Positions 17,469 to 26,971 of a stretch of 64,000 nt of DNA are shown in pieces. Numbering within the stretch: position 1 is the first letter of the stretch; each line of letters starts with the position of its first letter. The DNA comes from Flavihumibacter fluminis (GTDB lineage: Bacteria > Bacteroidota > Bacteroidia > Chitinophagales > Chitinophagaceae). A model generated the notes under the pieces. The model was not told where the DNA came from and searched no databases. It worked only from the letters and a program-made list of their open reading frames with translations. The DNA is taken from the NCBI RefSeq assembly GCF_021491375.1, contig NZ_JAKEVY010000002.1, positions 62,001-126,000 of the forward strand, written 5' to 3'. A program made the position numbers and the translations under genes.

Positions 17469-19370
17469 ATGAACAATATTATCGATTACGTTTGGCTGGT
17501 TCCCCTCTTTCCGTTGGTAGGTTTCCTGCTGAACGGTTTGCTGAGAAATTATTTGTCTAAGTCGTTGAGTGGAATCATCGGCTCCGGTGTTATCCTGGCT
17601 TCCTTTGTGGTAAGTATCCTGCTCTTCATGCAAGTGAAGGGTGGCTCAACCGGAGTGGTAACCCTGTTCAACTTTATTGAGTTTGGAAAAACCTCTATTC
17701 CTTTTGCTTTCCAGGTAGATCAGTTAAGCAGTCTGTTCCTGCTGATCATTACCGGAATCGGTTTCCTGATTCACCTGTATTCTACGGCTTACATGCATGA
17801 AGAATCAGCTCCTCATTTTGCCCGCTACTTCGCCTACCTGAACCTCTTTGTGTTCTCGATGTTGCTGCTGGTGCTGGGTTCCAACTATGTGATCATGTTC
17901 ATCGGTTGGGAAGGTGTAGGACTCTGTTCCTACTTACTGATCGGTTACTGGTTTAAAAATATTGAGTTCACCGGCGCGGCGAAAAAAGCCTTCGTGATGA
18001 ACCGTATAGGTGATGCAGGCTTCCTGTTGGCGGTGTTTTATCTGCTCAGCAAACTGGGTACGGTTGGTTATGCCGATGTATTCAGCAAAGTGGATCAGTT
18101 ATCCGGACAAGACCTCACGATTATTACGTTGTTGTTATTTGTTGGTGCAACCGGTAAGAGTGCACAGATTCCTTTGTACACCTGGTTGCCGGATGCGATG
18201 GCGGGTCCGACTCCCGTATCTGCCCTGATCCACGCGGCTACCATGGTTACAGCAGGTATCTACATGATCGCGAGAAGTAATATTTTGTATACGCTGGCAC
18301 CTGTTACACAAACAGCGGTAGCCGTAATTGGTATTGCTACTGCATTGCTGGCGGCAAGTATCGCGCTCAAACAAAACGATATCAAAAAAGTGCTGGCCTA
18401 TTCTACGGTTAGCCAGTTGGGTTATATGTTCCTGGCCCTCGGTGTGGGTGCTTATACCGGAGCAGTATTCCATGTGATGACACATGCTTTCTTCAAGGCC
18501 TTGTTGTTCCTTGGTGCCGGTTCTGTTATTCATGCCATGCATCATGAGCAGGACATCCGCAACATGGGTGGCTTGAAAAAATACATGCCTACTACGCATA
18601 TCACTTTCCTGATTGCCTGTTTCGCGATTGCCGGTATTATTCCTTTCTCCGGTTTCTTCTCCAAAGATGAGATCCTGGCGGCTGCCTTTGCCAACAACCC
18701 CGTGTATTATGTACTGGGCGCGATTGGTGCACTGATGACCGCTTTCTATATGTTCCGTTTGTACAGCATGACCTTCCAGGGAAGCTTCAGAGGAACCCAT
18801 GAACAGGAACATCACCTGCATGAATCTCCTGCAGCGATGACCATTCCATTAGTGATCCTGGCGATCTTCAGTTTTGCAGGTGGATTGGTAGGTATTCCGG
18901 AAGTGCTGATGCAGGGCGGTCACCAGTTGAATGAATTCCTGGCTCCGGTGTTTGCAGAATCTACCCGCAGAATGACTCCTCATCCGATTGATCATACAAA
19001 GGAGTTGATTCTGATGTTTGGATTGATGGCGGTTATCCTGGTGATTATCATTTTCGCCTGGAAAAAATTCAGTGGCTATCAGAAAACCGATGCAGAAGAA
19101 ACGGGATTGGGTAAAGTATTGCAGAACAAATGGTATGTGGATGAACTCTACGAAGCGGTTATAACCAAACCGGTGAATGCATTTGGAAAAGGACTGGAAA
19201 AGCTGGATCGCTTTGGCATCGACTGGGTAGTGAATGGTGTAGGCAGGAGTGTGCAGTATGCGAGTCGCCAGTTCCGCTTATTGCAAAGTGGACAGGTTGG
19301 CAGTTATATCCTGCTGATGGTGCTGGGTATGATCCTGTTGTTTGTGTTGCAGGTGTTCCTGAAGAAATAA
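17469..19370 (+). CDS. nuoL: NADH-quinone oxidoreductase subunit L
   Basis: 633 residues, large antiporter-like proton channel with a C-terminal lateral-helix extension. Signatures include MFIGWEGVGLCSYLLIGYW, LLLFVGATGKSAQIPLYTWLPDAMAGPTPVSALIHAATMVTAGIY and a Lys/His-bearing THAFFKALLFLGAGSVIHAMHHEQDIRNMGGL. Full length. Confidence 0.97.
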   Translation: MNNIIDYVWLVPLFPLVGFLLNGLLRNYLSKSLSGIIGSGVILASFVVSILLFMQVKGGSTGVVTLFNFIEFGKTSIPFAFQVDQLSSLFLLIITGIGFLIHLYSTAYMHEESAPHFARYFAYLNLFVFSMLLLVLGSNYVIMFIGWEGVGLCSYLLIGYWFKNIEFTGAAKKAFVMNRIGDAGFLLAVFYLLSKLGTVGYADVFSKVDQLSGQDLTIITLLLFVGATGKSAQIPLYTWLPDAMAGPTPVSALIHAATMVTAGIYMIARSNILYTLAPVTQTAVAVIGIATALLAASIALKQNDIKKVLAYSTVSQLGYMFLALGVGAYTGAVFHVMTHAFFKALLFLGAGSVIHAMHHEQDIRNMGGLKKYMPTTHITFLIACFAIAGIIPFSGFFSKDEILAAAFANNPVYYVLGAIGALMTAFYMFRLYSMTFQGSFRGTHEQEHHLHESPAAMTIPLVILAIFSFAGGLVGIPEVLMQGGHQLNEFLAPVFAESTRRMTPHPIDHTKELILMFGLMAVILVIIIFAWKKFSGYQKTDAEETGLGKVLQNKWYVDELYEAVITKPVNAFGKGLEKLDRFGIDWVVNGVGRSVQYASRQFRLLQSGQVGSYILLMVLGMILLFVLQVFLKK

Positions 19371-19401
19371 TTGATCAATTGAAAGAAACGAGATTCAAAT
19401 A

Positions 19402-20859
19402 ATGGTACCAGTTTTACTGATTTTGATTCCCCTGCTGACCGGTGTCGCACTCTTTGCGATCCGTCAGGAAGCAACCGCTAAATCGATCGCCCTATTCTCC
19501 ACACTTGTTTCGCTGGCCGTGATGCTGGCAGGCATGAGTGTATGGAATGATGCGGCCCATCTCAGCTTCAATCAACCCTGGATCGGCGCACTGAACAGTC
19601 GCTTCCATTTTGAACTGGATGGTATGAGCCAGCTGCTTTGCCTATTGACAACATTTGCCTTTCCGCTGATCATCTACAGCACCTGGAATAACAGTTATGT
19701 TGATGGCAATCGTTTCTTTGGATTGATGCTTTTATCGCAGGCCGGTTTATTAGGTGTGTTCATGGCGATGGATGCTATGCTTTTCTACTTCTTCTGGGAA
19801 CTGGCATTGATACCTTTATATTTTCTCTGCTCCCGCTGGGGTGGTGAAAAAAGAGTCCAGGTTACGATCAAGTTTTTCATATATACGTTTGTAGGATCAC
19901 TCTTCATGTTAATCGGACTGATCCTCCTGTATTTCAAATCAGGCGGTTCTTTTGCCTGGGCGGATTATGTAAAGTTGACCTTATCAGCCCGCGAGGAAAT
20001 GACCATCTTCATATTACTGGTGGTTGCATTCGCGGTGAAAATGCCGTTGTTCCCTTTCCATACCTGGCAGCCCGATACGTATGAACAATCACCTACGGCG
20101 GTGACTATGATCCTGAGTGCGATCATGGCGAAAATGGGGGTATTTGGTTTGCTGCGCTGGCTGGCTCCGGTGGTACCGGCTGCTACTTACCAGTGGGGTG
20201 ATAATTTCGCAACCCTGGCTGTGGTAGGTATGCTGTATGCCTCTTTTGTTGCCATCAAACAGGATGACTTAAAGCGACTGGTAGCCTGGTCTTCCATTGC
20301 GCACATCGGTTTAATGATACTGGCTTTGTTTGCACCCAGCTACAGTGGTATCCAGGGCATCATGATCCAGATGTTCAACCACGGGATCAATATCCTGGGT
20401 ATGTGGATCGTGGTGAATGTAATAGAGCAACAATTTGGCACCAGGAAGATTTCTGAATTGGGCGGCCTTGCACAAAAGGCACCTGTGCTGACTATATTGA
20501 TGTTGATCGTGGCACTGGCTAATATCGCGATGCCATTGACCAATGCCTTCATTGGTGAGTTTATGATGTTCAATGGTATCTGGGGATCCACTGCTACCAA
20601 GTTCGGAATGATCTATGCATTGGCGGGTATCATCACGATTATCTTAAGTGCGGTATATACCCTGCGCATGGTGCAGAATGTATTTTACGGACCAACCAAT
20701 GAGCGTACTGCCAATGCAACCGATATCCGTTTGAATGTGCAGATCGCACTCGCCATATTGGTAGTTGGTATTGTGCTGATCGGTATCTATCCTAAACCCA
20801 TTTTGTCGATGACCACCGAAATCTCTCAGCAGATTCTGGACAGGATGAATTTAAAATAA
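19402..20859 (+). CDS. nuoM: NADH-quinone oxidoreductase subunit M
   Basis: 485 residues, second antiporter-like channel of the membrane arm. FYFFWELALIPLYFLCSRWGG carries the conserved membrane Glu, and PLFPFHTWQPDTYEQSPTAVTMILSAIMAKMGVFGLLRW and KQDDLKRLVAWSSIAHIG are typical. 31 bases after nuoL. Confidence 0.96.
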   Translation: MVPVLLILIPLLTGVALFAIRQEATAKSIALFSTLVSLAVMLAGMSVWNDAAHLSFNQPWIGALNSRFHFELDGMSQLLCLLTTFAFPLIIYSTWNNSYVDGNRFFGLMLLSQAGLLGVFMAMDAMLFYFFWELALIPLYFLCSRWGGEKRVQVTIKFFIYTFVGSLFMLIGLILLYFKSGGSFAWADYVKLTLSAREEMTIFILLVVAFAVKMPLFPFHTWQPDTYEQSPTAVTMILSAIMAKMGVFGLLRWLAPVVPAATYQWGDNFATLAVVGMLYASFVAIKQDDLKRLVAWSSIAHIGLMILALFAPSYSGIQGIMIQMFNHGINILGMWIVVNVIEQQFGTRKISELGGLAQKAPVLTILMLIVALANIAMPLTNAFIGEFMMFNGIWGSTATKFGMIYALAGIITIILSAVYTLRMVQNVFYGPTNERTANATDIRLNVQIALAILVVGIVLIGIYPKPILSMTTEISQQILDRMNLK

Positions 20860-20881
20860 ACAGCAAACGACCTGAAATAGT

Positions 20882-22258
20882 ATGAACGCAATTATTCTTT
20901 CCGCCATATTGGGTGTAGTGCTGATGTTCACCGGCATTTTTACCACCAATAAATCCACTATCCGTGCCGTTGCTGTTGGTGGTATGCTGCTGCTCCTGCT
21001 GGCTAATATCGCTGAATTGAGAGGGATGCAGTTCTTTGATATCAATACCCGCGGCATGCTGGTATTTTCCAAACTCGGACTGCTTTTCAATTCCATCGCA
21101 TTTGGTGCAACGCTCTTGTATTTTCTCTTATCTGCCCGCGATGTGCTGGAAGTAGGAGAGAATGGCGCTGATTATTTTGCACTGATCTTCTTTATTCTCT
21201 GTGGTGTTTCCATCGTTTCTTCTTTCAATAGCTTGTTGTTGCTCTTCCTCGGAATTGAGATTATTTCTATTCCCTTGTACATACTAACAGGTAGCGATAA
21301 ACGCAACCTGAAAAGCAATGAAGCGTCTCTGAAGTATTTCCTGATGGGAGCATTCTCTACCGGTATCATGCTGATGGGTATTGTACTGATGTATGGTGCG
21401 AGAGCAACTTTCAGCATTGATCCAACTTTGCAGATTGCCAATGCAGGCAGAGATGTTTGGTACACTTCAGGCTTGATGCTGTTGTTCATCAGCATGGCCT
21501 TTAAAGTATCTGCTGCTCCTTTCCATTTCTGGACGCCGGATGTATATGATGGTGCGCCCACCGTATTCACTTCCTTCATGGCAACCATTGTGAAAGCGGC
21601 TGTGTTCATCGCTTTTGTGCGCCTGTTTGAATTCAGCTACAGCAATTCCGGATACGATTGGAGACTGATTGTATCGGTGGTGATTGCTGCTACCTTGCTG
21701 ATCGGTAATATTACTGCCATCTTCCAGCAAAGTGTAAAACGCATGCTGGCTTATTCCTCCATTGCGCAGGCAGGTTTTATGCTGTTCGCGTTGTTCAGCT
21801 ATAATGCCCTATCCAAAGAAGGTATCATCCTCTATTCGTTGGGATATAGCCTGGCTACTATCGGAGTGTTTGCAGTGCTGATCAAGATGAAGGATTATAC
21901 CTTTGAAGGCTTTAATGGCCTGGCTCGTACCCAACCGGTCCTGGCTGCCACAACTACTATTTTCCTGTTGTCGCTGGCTGGTATCCCCATGACCATCGGC
22001 TTCTTTGCCAAATATTTCATGCTGGCTTCTGCAGTGAAGACCGGGACTTATTTGTGGCTGGTGATCCTGGCTATTATTTGTGCCGCGATCAGCGTCTACT
22101 ACTATTTCCGCGTGATCCAGGCCATGTATTTCAAGGAGGGAGCTGGTGAAACTGTAGCCATCAGTAGTGTTTTCCGCTGGTTGCTGATCCTGGTAGCCGG
22201 ACTTATCATCCTCTTCGGCATCTTCCCGAACATGATTCTGAACTATTTGTACTTCTAA
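20882..22258 (+). CDS. nuoN: NADH-quinone oxidoreductase subunit N
   Basis: 458 residues, third antiporter-like subunit and the last gene of the operon. FLGIEIISIPLYILTG, KVSAAPFHFWTPDVYDGAPTVFTSFMATIVKAA and QQSVKRMLAYSSIAQAGFML are conserved. All fourteen subunits nuoA-N are therefore present in canonical order. Confidence 0.96.
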   Translation: MNAIILSAILGVVLMFTGIFTTNKSTIRAVAVGGMLLLLLANIAELRGMQFFDINTRGMLVFSKLGLLFNSIAFGATLLYFLLSARDVLEVGENGADYFALIFFILCGVSIVSSFNSLLLLFLGIEIISIPLYILTGSDKRNLKSNEASLKYFLMGAFSTGIMLMGIVLMYGARATFSIDPTLQIANAGRDVWYTSGLMLLFISMAFKVSAAPFHFWTPDVYDGAPTVFTSFMATIVKAAVFIAFVRLFEFSYSNSGYDWRLIVSVVIAATLLIGNITAIFQQSVKRMLAYSSIAQAGFMLFALFSYNALSKEGIILYSLGYSLATIGVFAVLIKMKDYTFEGFNGLARTQPVLAATTTIFLLSLAGIPMTIGFFAKYFMLASAVKTGTYLWLVILAIICAAISVYYYFRVIQAMYFKEGAGETVAISSVFRWLLILVAGLIILFGIFPNMILNYLYF

Positions 22259-22266
22259 TAAATTTT

Positions 22267-22305
22267 ACCGGTCGGGTGCCACCGGTCGGGTGCCACCCGA
22301 CCGGT
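22267..22305. repeat. GC-rich duplicated hairpin after nuoN
   Basis: ACCGGTCGGGTGCC occurs twice in tandem (22267-22280, 22281-22294), followed by ACCCGACCGGT (22295-22305). The second copy and the last segment form a perfect 11-bp stem with a GCC loop. There is no T run, so it resembles a REP-type palindrome more than an intrinsic terminator, though it could slow polymerase or protect the 3' end of nuo mRNA. Confidence 0.75.
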
Positions 22306-22328
22306 GAAATGATTTTAGCTCCGTACAT

Positions 22329-22359
22329 CTCACATCTGACGTCTGACGTCTCACTTTTT
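22329..22359 (+). repeat. Four-heptamer element, copy 6
   Basis: CTCACAT, CTGACGT, CTGACGT, CTCACTT, then TTT, 15 bases before the ABC permease start. Confidence 0.8.
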
Positions 22360-22373
22360 CTTACTTTCATGGC

Positions 22374-23648
22374 ATGAACATTGCCGACACGCTAAGCCTA
22401 TCCATACGCACCATCCGGTCGAATAAACTTCGCACAGGAATTACAGTATCGATTATTGCCCTGGGAATTGCAGCCCTTATTGGGATTAACACTGCGATCC
22501 AGGCCATCTCGCAAAAGTTCATGGAAAGCTTCTCCAGCATGGGTGCCAATGGCTTTACGATCCGCTACCGGTCGGCGTTTCGGTTCGACAGGGGAGAAAT
22601 GAAAAAAGAAGAGAAAGGCGGAAAGAAACTAAAGAAATCCAACACGAATAAGCCCATCACACGTGACCAGGCAGAGGCTTTTAAAGAGCGCTATAAATTC
22701 CCTTCCAAAGTATCCTTGTCTCTTAGTGGTGGTAATACTAATGCGGCTTCCTTTGGCAATAAAAAAACCAACCCTACGGTATGGGTAAATGGAGGGGATG
22801 AGAACTACCTCGACATGAATGGCTTTGAAATAGCCGCGGGCCGCAATATCAATGAACTGGATGTCAGTACCGGCCGAAATGTCTGCCTGATCGGAAAGGA
22901 TGTGGCGGACAAACTCTTTGGAACCAGCAACCCCGAAGCGCCGGTAGAAAAGATCATTCACGTCAATAATATTCCTTTCCGGGTGATTGGCACCCTGGAA
23001 CCCAAAGGCTCCACTTTTGGCCGAAGCCTGGATAATAATATCATCACCACCTATAATTCGGTGCGTCGTTTTTTCACTAGCAGTGCTTCCTCCACCTTTA
23101 CCATTGGAGTGAAAACCGATGATATCAGCCTGATTGAAACAGCTATTGGCGAGGCAGAAGGCATTTTCCGGGTGATACGCAAAAACGAGATTAAGGAAGA
23201 GAGTAATTTTCTGGTTGATAAAAGTGATGCCTTTGTTGAACTCGCGATGCGCCAGATCGGCTGGCTCACAGGTTCTGCAGTGGTGATTGGTTTCATCACC
23301 CTGATGGGGGCCGCGATTGGCCTCATGAATATCATGCTGGTGGCAGTAACTGAAAGAACCAAGGAAGTGGGATTGATAAAAGCCATTGGGGGCAAGCAGC
23401 GCAATGTGCGCTGGCAGTTCCTGCTGGAAGCCATCCTGATCAGTTTGCTGGGTGCCGTCATTGGCATCTTCATTGGTGTTTTACTCGGCAATATTGTGAG
23501 CATGCTGATGAGCACGGGTTTTGTAGTCCCCTGGCTCTGGGTATTCCTTGGCGTGCTTATTTGTTCTATTGTGGGCCTTGCTGCCGGAGCTTATCCCGCC
23601 TATAAAGCCAGCCGGTTAAATCCTATTGAGGCACTGCGGTACGAGTAG
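22374..23648 (+). CDS. ABC transporter permease, MacB/FtsX type
   Basis: 424 residues. An N-terminal span follows the typical SIRTIRSNKLRTGITVSIIALGIAALIGI, then a periplasmic MacB-like core domain of about 220 residues, then three C-terminal spans with GLMNIMLVAVTERTKEVGLIKAIGGKQRNVRWQFLLEAILISLLGAVIGI and a terminal AGAYPAYKASRLNPIEALRYE. The FtsX fold works with an ABC ATPase, often for mechanotransmission or export of macrolides or lipoproteins. No ATPase or membrane-fusion gene is adjacent, so its partner must be elsewhere. Confidence 0.9.
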   Translation: MNIADTLSLSIRTIRSNKLRTGITVSIIALGIAALIGINTAIQAISQKFMESFSSMGANGFTIRYRSAFRFDRGEMKKEEKGGKKLKKSNTNKPITRDQAEAFKERYKFPSKVSLSLSGGNTNAASFGNKKTNPTVWVNGGDENYLDMNGFEIAAGRNINELDVSTGRNVCLIGKDVADKLFGTSNPEAPVEKIIHVNNIPFRVIGTLEPKGSTFGRSLDNNIITTYNSVRRFFTSSASSTFTIGVKTDDISLIETAIGEAEGIFRVIRKNEIKEESNFLVDKSDAFVELAMRQIGWLTGSAVVIGFITLMGAAIGLMNIMLVAVTERTKEVGLIKAIGGKQRNVRWQFLLEAILISLLGAVIGIFIGVLLGNIVSMLMSTGFVVPWLWVFLGVLICSIVGLAAGAYPAYKASRLNPIEALRYE

Positions 23649-23732
23649 GTGGTAATTACCTTTCGGAAGTTAGCCTGGCTTAGCAAACAAGGTGGTATAC
23701 TGTTTTAGCTGGATTTATAATGTAACATATAG

Positions 23733-23779
23733 ATGACATTTTGTGGGTCTAATGTTAGTTAAATGTGACCATAAAAAAC
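23733..23779 (+). repeat. Palindromic intergenic element, copy 2
   Basis: Diverged copy of 661-707: TGACATT, a 10-base middle, AATGTTAG, TTAAATGT, GACCATAAAAAA. The TGACATT/AATGTTA arms are kept while the inner stem has changed. Confidence 0.5.
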
Positions 23780-23822
23780 ATCACCTTTTGAGTATACTAA
23801 TCCCATAGGTGCTAATCAGCAA

Positions 23823-24077
23823 TTATTCCATCACGTAGTTGTATTGCTTAATCCCATTGATTTCCTGTGTGGTGATAACACAACCTAAAGAAACGGTTTT
23901 AACACCAGGGTAGTCTTCTAATTTATGGATGGCACTATCTGTTGTTGGCAGTAATGGCTCCCCGTATTCAATGAGTTGAATTTTTCCAGCATGCACATCT
24001 CTAATTGCTGTAAAATAATTGTACGGAGTAAATAACCCAAACTGAAAAGCTGTGAGTAATGTGAGGGCTACTAATAA
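23823..24077 (-). pseudogene. Remnant of an unidentified gene
   Basis: On the minus strand an open frame of about 85 codons ends in TAA at 23823-23825. It begins with a hydrophobic run (LLVALTLLTAFQFGLFTPYNY) and continues as protein-like sequence (IRDVHAGKIQLIEYGEPLLP ... GVKTVSLGCVITTQEINGIK). No ATG starts it: reading back, the frame runs straight into the terminator stem of the neighbouring region. It is either a 5'-truncated gene or a small membrane-anchored protein with a non-standard start. I do not recognise the family. Confidence 0.5.
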
Positions 24078-24080
24078 AAA

Positions 24081-24108
24081 AGCCGGCTCAATCGAGCCGG
24101 CTTTTTTT
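24081..24108. terminator. Bidirectional intrinsic terminator
   Basis: AGCCGGCTC (24081-24089), loop AATC, GAGCCGGCT (24094-24102), with six A before and a run of seven T after (24102-24108). It can end transcription from both sides and most probably serves the metalloprotease gene on the minus strand. Confidence 0.88.
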
Positions 24109-24127
24109 ATGTTAGGTGACGCTTATC

Positions 24128-26677
24128 TTACTTCGCAGTCAGCCCATCATTAATCCTGTCCAGTAAGTCCTGGAGGTGATAACGGGTAGCTGTATCAGTG
24201 TAAGAAGGCAGTGCGGTGCGAATCTCGGTTTGCAGGCTGCGCAGGGTGCCGCGTGCATAGGAGAGGGCATCGCTGTTGCGGGAGATCGTCGGACCAAAGC
24301 TGATCGTGATACCACCACCCAGTGATGCGGGCGCAGTAGCAGGTTTCAGGAAGGTCAGCAAACGCTCTACCATATTCTTCTGCAGATTGCGACGATAGAT
24401 ATCAATCGGTTTGCGGGTTGGCAACTCGGTGAAGATAGAACGACGCAAATCTGTCATCATATCATTCAGCGTATAGGTCTTGGTACCCATTGTGGCTTCT
24501 GCATTCAGCAACTTGTTGATGGTTCCTGCACTCAGTAAACGTCCAAGGGCTGCATCCTGCAAACGATTCACTACTGCTGTTCCGGTATTACCTGTTTTCG
24601 CGAAGATCTGCTGATCCAGCAACCAGGTTGGTGTGGTGAATACCTGCTTGTTCAGGAAGTCCATCGCTTCTTTCTGCTGCTCGCGGGAAACGATTTCATA
24701 GACAGCACCAGCCTGCTCTACAGTTTTCGGAGTTTCCATCACGCCACCAATATTCTTACTCACATGGCCTACATACCGGTTAAACTGGGTTACTACTTCA
24801 TTGTACAAGGTGCTCAGCGTTTCGTAATTCTCATTCGGCTCCTTGGTCCAGGCCTGCAGATTCGGAATGATGCGCTGCAGGTTCTTGATACCATAGGTAC
24901 TTGCCTTCATGCTGTTATCACCCAGATCTTCATTCTGAGAACGAGGATCATCGGGGTTGGTTTCGCGACCAAACCACAGGCGTTTATCTTTCAAACGCTC
25001 AATGGTCAATGCATTCAGGATGGGTTTTTCCTCCTCAGCAGATTTTGCCTGCGGATACCATTTGTAACCCCACTCAATTGCCCACTTGTCGTAATCACCA
25101 ATGCGGGGGAACAATCCTTTTTCACCAACATTGTCTTCCGGCTGTGCTACATAGTTGAAACGCGCATAGTCCATGATGGAAGGAGTGTGACCATTCTCTT
25201 CCAGCCATTTTTTATCACGCAGTTTTTCAACCGGTGTAGAAGAAGAAGAACCAAAGTTGTGACGCAGCCCAAGCGTATGTCCTACTTCGTGAGAAGATAC
25301 AAAGCGGATCAGTTCACCCATCAGTTTATCATCAAACTGCGGAGCACGTGCACGCGGATCATTCGGTGATGCCTGAACGAAATACCAGTTGCGCAGGAGT
25401 TGCATCACATTGTGATACCAGTTGATATGGCTTTCGAGGATCTCACCACTGCGAGGGTCATGCTCATGCGGACCACTTGCATTCGGAACATCAGAAGGTT
25501 TGTACACGATCGCAGAGTAACGGGCATCTTCCAGGCTCCATTCAGGATCATTTACGGGAGCTTCTTTCGCAAAGATGGCATTCTTGAAACCAGCTTTTTC
25601 GAAAGCAGCCTGCCAGTCGTTCACACCCTGGATCAGGTAAGGAACCCATTTTTTCGGAGTAGCCGGATCAATGTAAAAAATGATGGGCTTCTTAGGCTCA
25701 ACCAGCTCACCACGTTTGTATTTTTCAACATCTTCCTCTTTAGGTTCCAGTCTCCAGCGGGTTACCATGCTAACGGATTCTACGCCCTGGGGATTTTTTT
25801 CAAAATCAACATAACGACGGGTGAAGAAACCAACACGCTCATCGTAATAACGTGGCTGCATAGGCTTCTCAGGAAGCAGCATCATAGAACTGTTGATCTC
25901 TACAGTATAGGAACCACTCGGAGGAGCCATAGCTGGAGGTGCTCCGGGTGTTGCACCGGCAGAGCGACCATAGGTCTTGACAGTTTTAATCTCCGTATTG
26001 ATCGGGAAAGACTTTACGGAGCTGATATAAGACTTATCCGCCTGGTAGTTACCAATCCGGAACGTGCGCTTGGCACTGCCTTCAAAATTCAGGATTTCGT
26101 TATCGCTATTCAGGAAGCTGGTCACATCCAGCACTACACCCGTAGAGTCGGCACCAAAGGCTGCGATATCAAAAGACTGTGCGATGGGCTGGATATTGGA
26201 ATTGGCAACTGCCTTGTACATGGAAGCAGTTGAGTCGCCTGCCATTTCATCAAAAGAGATCAGGCGCAGGAAAACTTTGTTATTGGGGCCTTTTTCAAAG
26301 CGGATGACATTGTCGCCGATTTTGTCACCTGCATAACCAAAGAAAAAGTTCCGCATACCGGCAGCTGCTTTGGAGAGGCGATTCACTACCAGGATATCGC
26401 GACCCAATACTTTGTCCGGAATTTCAAAGTAGTATTTGTCCTCTACTTTGTGAACGGTAAGTAACCCTTCGTCGCTTACTGCCTTGGAAGTGATAACATC
26501 CTTGTAAGGCTTGGGACCACTGGGTTTGGGAGGAGTGGGGGTGGCAGCTGTAGCCGGAGCCGTACCAGGTTTGGCATTAGCTGGATTGGGACGTTGCTGG
26601 GCATCCGCACCCAGGCTACCCATCAGGGCCAAAACCACTACCGGGATCCATTTTCCCGGTCTGATCTGTTGAACCAT
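24128..26677 (-). CDS. Secreted zinc metalloprotease (DUF5117 type)
   Basis: 849 residues with a signal peptide ending near ADAQ (about 1-27) and a proline/alanine-rich linker (about 28-55). The centre carries the extended zinc site HEVGHTLGLRHNF (HExxHxxGLRHNF), with ESHINWYHNVMQLLRNW upstream and a SIMDYARFNYVAQPED Met-turn-like segment downstream. The order fits the large Bacteroidota zinc-dependent metalloproteases with DUF5117/DUF5118 and DUF4953 regions (named from memory). It acts in the periplasm or outside the cell; the substrate is unknown. Monocistronic, divergent from exbB. Confidence 0.9.
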   Translation of the reverse strand: MVQQIRPGKWIPVVVLALMGSLGADAQQRPNPANAKPGTAPATAATPTPPKPSGPKPYKDVITSKAVSDEGLLTVHKVEDKYYFEIPDKVLGRDILVVNRLSKAAAGMRNFFFGYAGDKIGDNVIRFEKGPNNKVFLRLISFDEMAGDSTASMYKAVANSNIQPIAQSFDIAAFGADSTGVVLDVTSFLNSDNEILNFEGSAKRTFRIGNYQADKSYISSVKSFPINTEIKTVKTYGRSAGATPGAPPAMAPPSGSYTVEINSSMMLLPEKPMQPRYYDERVGFFTRRYVDFEKNPQGVESVSMVTRWRLEPKEEDVEKYKRGELVEPKKPIIFYIDPATPKKWVPYLIQGVNDWQAAFEKAGFKNAIFAKEAPVNDPEWSLEDARYSAIVYKPSDVPNASGPHEHDPRSGEILESHINWYHNVMQLLRNWYFVQASPNDPRARAPQFDDKLMGELIRFVSSHEVGHTLGLRHNFGSSSSTPVEKLRDKKWLEENGHTPSIMDYARFNYVAQPEDNVGEKGLFPRIGDYDKWAIEWGYKWYPQAKSAEEEKPILNALTIERLKDKRLWFGRETNPDDPRSQNEDLGDNSMKASTYGIKNLQRIIPNLQAWTKEPNENYETLSTLYNEVVTQFNRYVGHVSKNIGGVMETPKTVEQAGAVYEIVSREQQKEAMDFLNKQVFTTPTWLLDQQIFAKTGNTGTAVVNRLQDAALGRLLSAGTINKLLNAEATMGTKTYTLNDMMTDLRRSIFTELPTRKPIDIYRRNLQKNMVERLLTFLKPATAPASLGGGITISFGPTISRNSDALSYARGTLRSLQTEIRTALPSYTDTATRYHLQDLLDRINDGLTAK

Positions 26678-26971
26678 GTGTTGTGTGTTTTAATTGCTGG
26701 AAATAGGTGATTAACAATAAAATAATGGCCCATTATAACACAAATCTTCAAGAAAGGATGAGCCGCTCGTAAAAAAGACAGAAAAATCAATAAAATGGGC
26801 TAAAAACCGCACGGGAAGCATTTTTTTTTAATTTGTACCGTATTCGGATATTTATTGTGTTAATTTGACTTTTTTAAATTTTTTTTATTTAGACTTGTGT
26901 CCCCAATAACGCGTTGGGTCCATTCAAGAACATTTTTACCTGTTTACAAAAAAAACTAAAAACAAACGATT
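26678..26971. other. Divergent AT-rich promoter region
   Basis: 294 bases between the metalloprotease start and the exbB start, strongly AT-rich with several T and A runs. No open frame of interest. It should hold promoters for both directions. Confidence 0.6.
26864..26897 (+). promoter_or_regulatory. Candidate exbB promoter
   Basis: TTTG (26864-26867), a 22-base spacer, then TAGACTTG (26890-26897), one base away from TAnnTTTG. The spacing is within the range described for Bacteroidota sigma factor. It would leave a leader of roughly 70 bases. Confidence 0.35.

Larger units (their letters stand above)
23649..24127. other. Intergenic region with element copy and gene remnant
   Basis: About 480 bases without an intact gene. 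It contains the second palindromic element (23733-23779), a minus-strand coding remnant (23823-24077) and a bidirectional terminator (24081-24108). Confidence 0.6.

Noticed and set aside
22267-22305. Hairpin after nuoN as an intrinsic terminator
   Set aside because: The stem is strong but no T run follows on either strand.
25400-26233. Plus-strand open frame of 277 codons opposite the metalloprotease
   Set aside because: Shadow frame; the minus-strand product has a signal peptide and a complete zinc motif.
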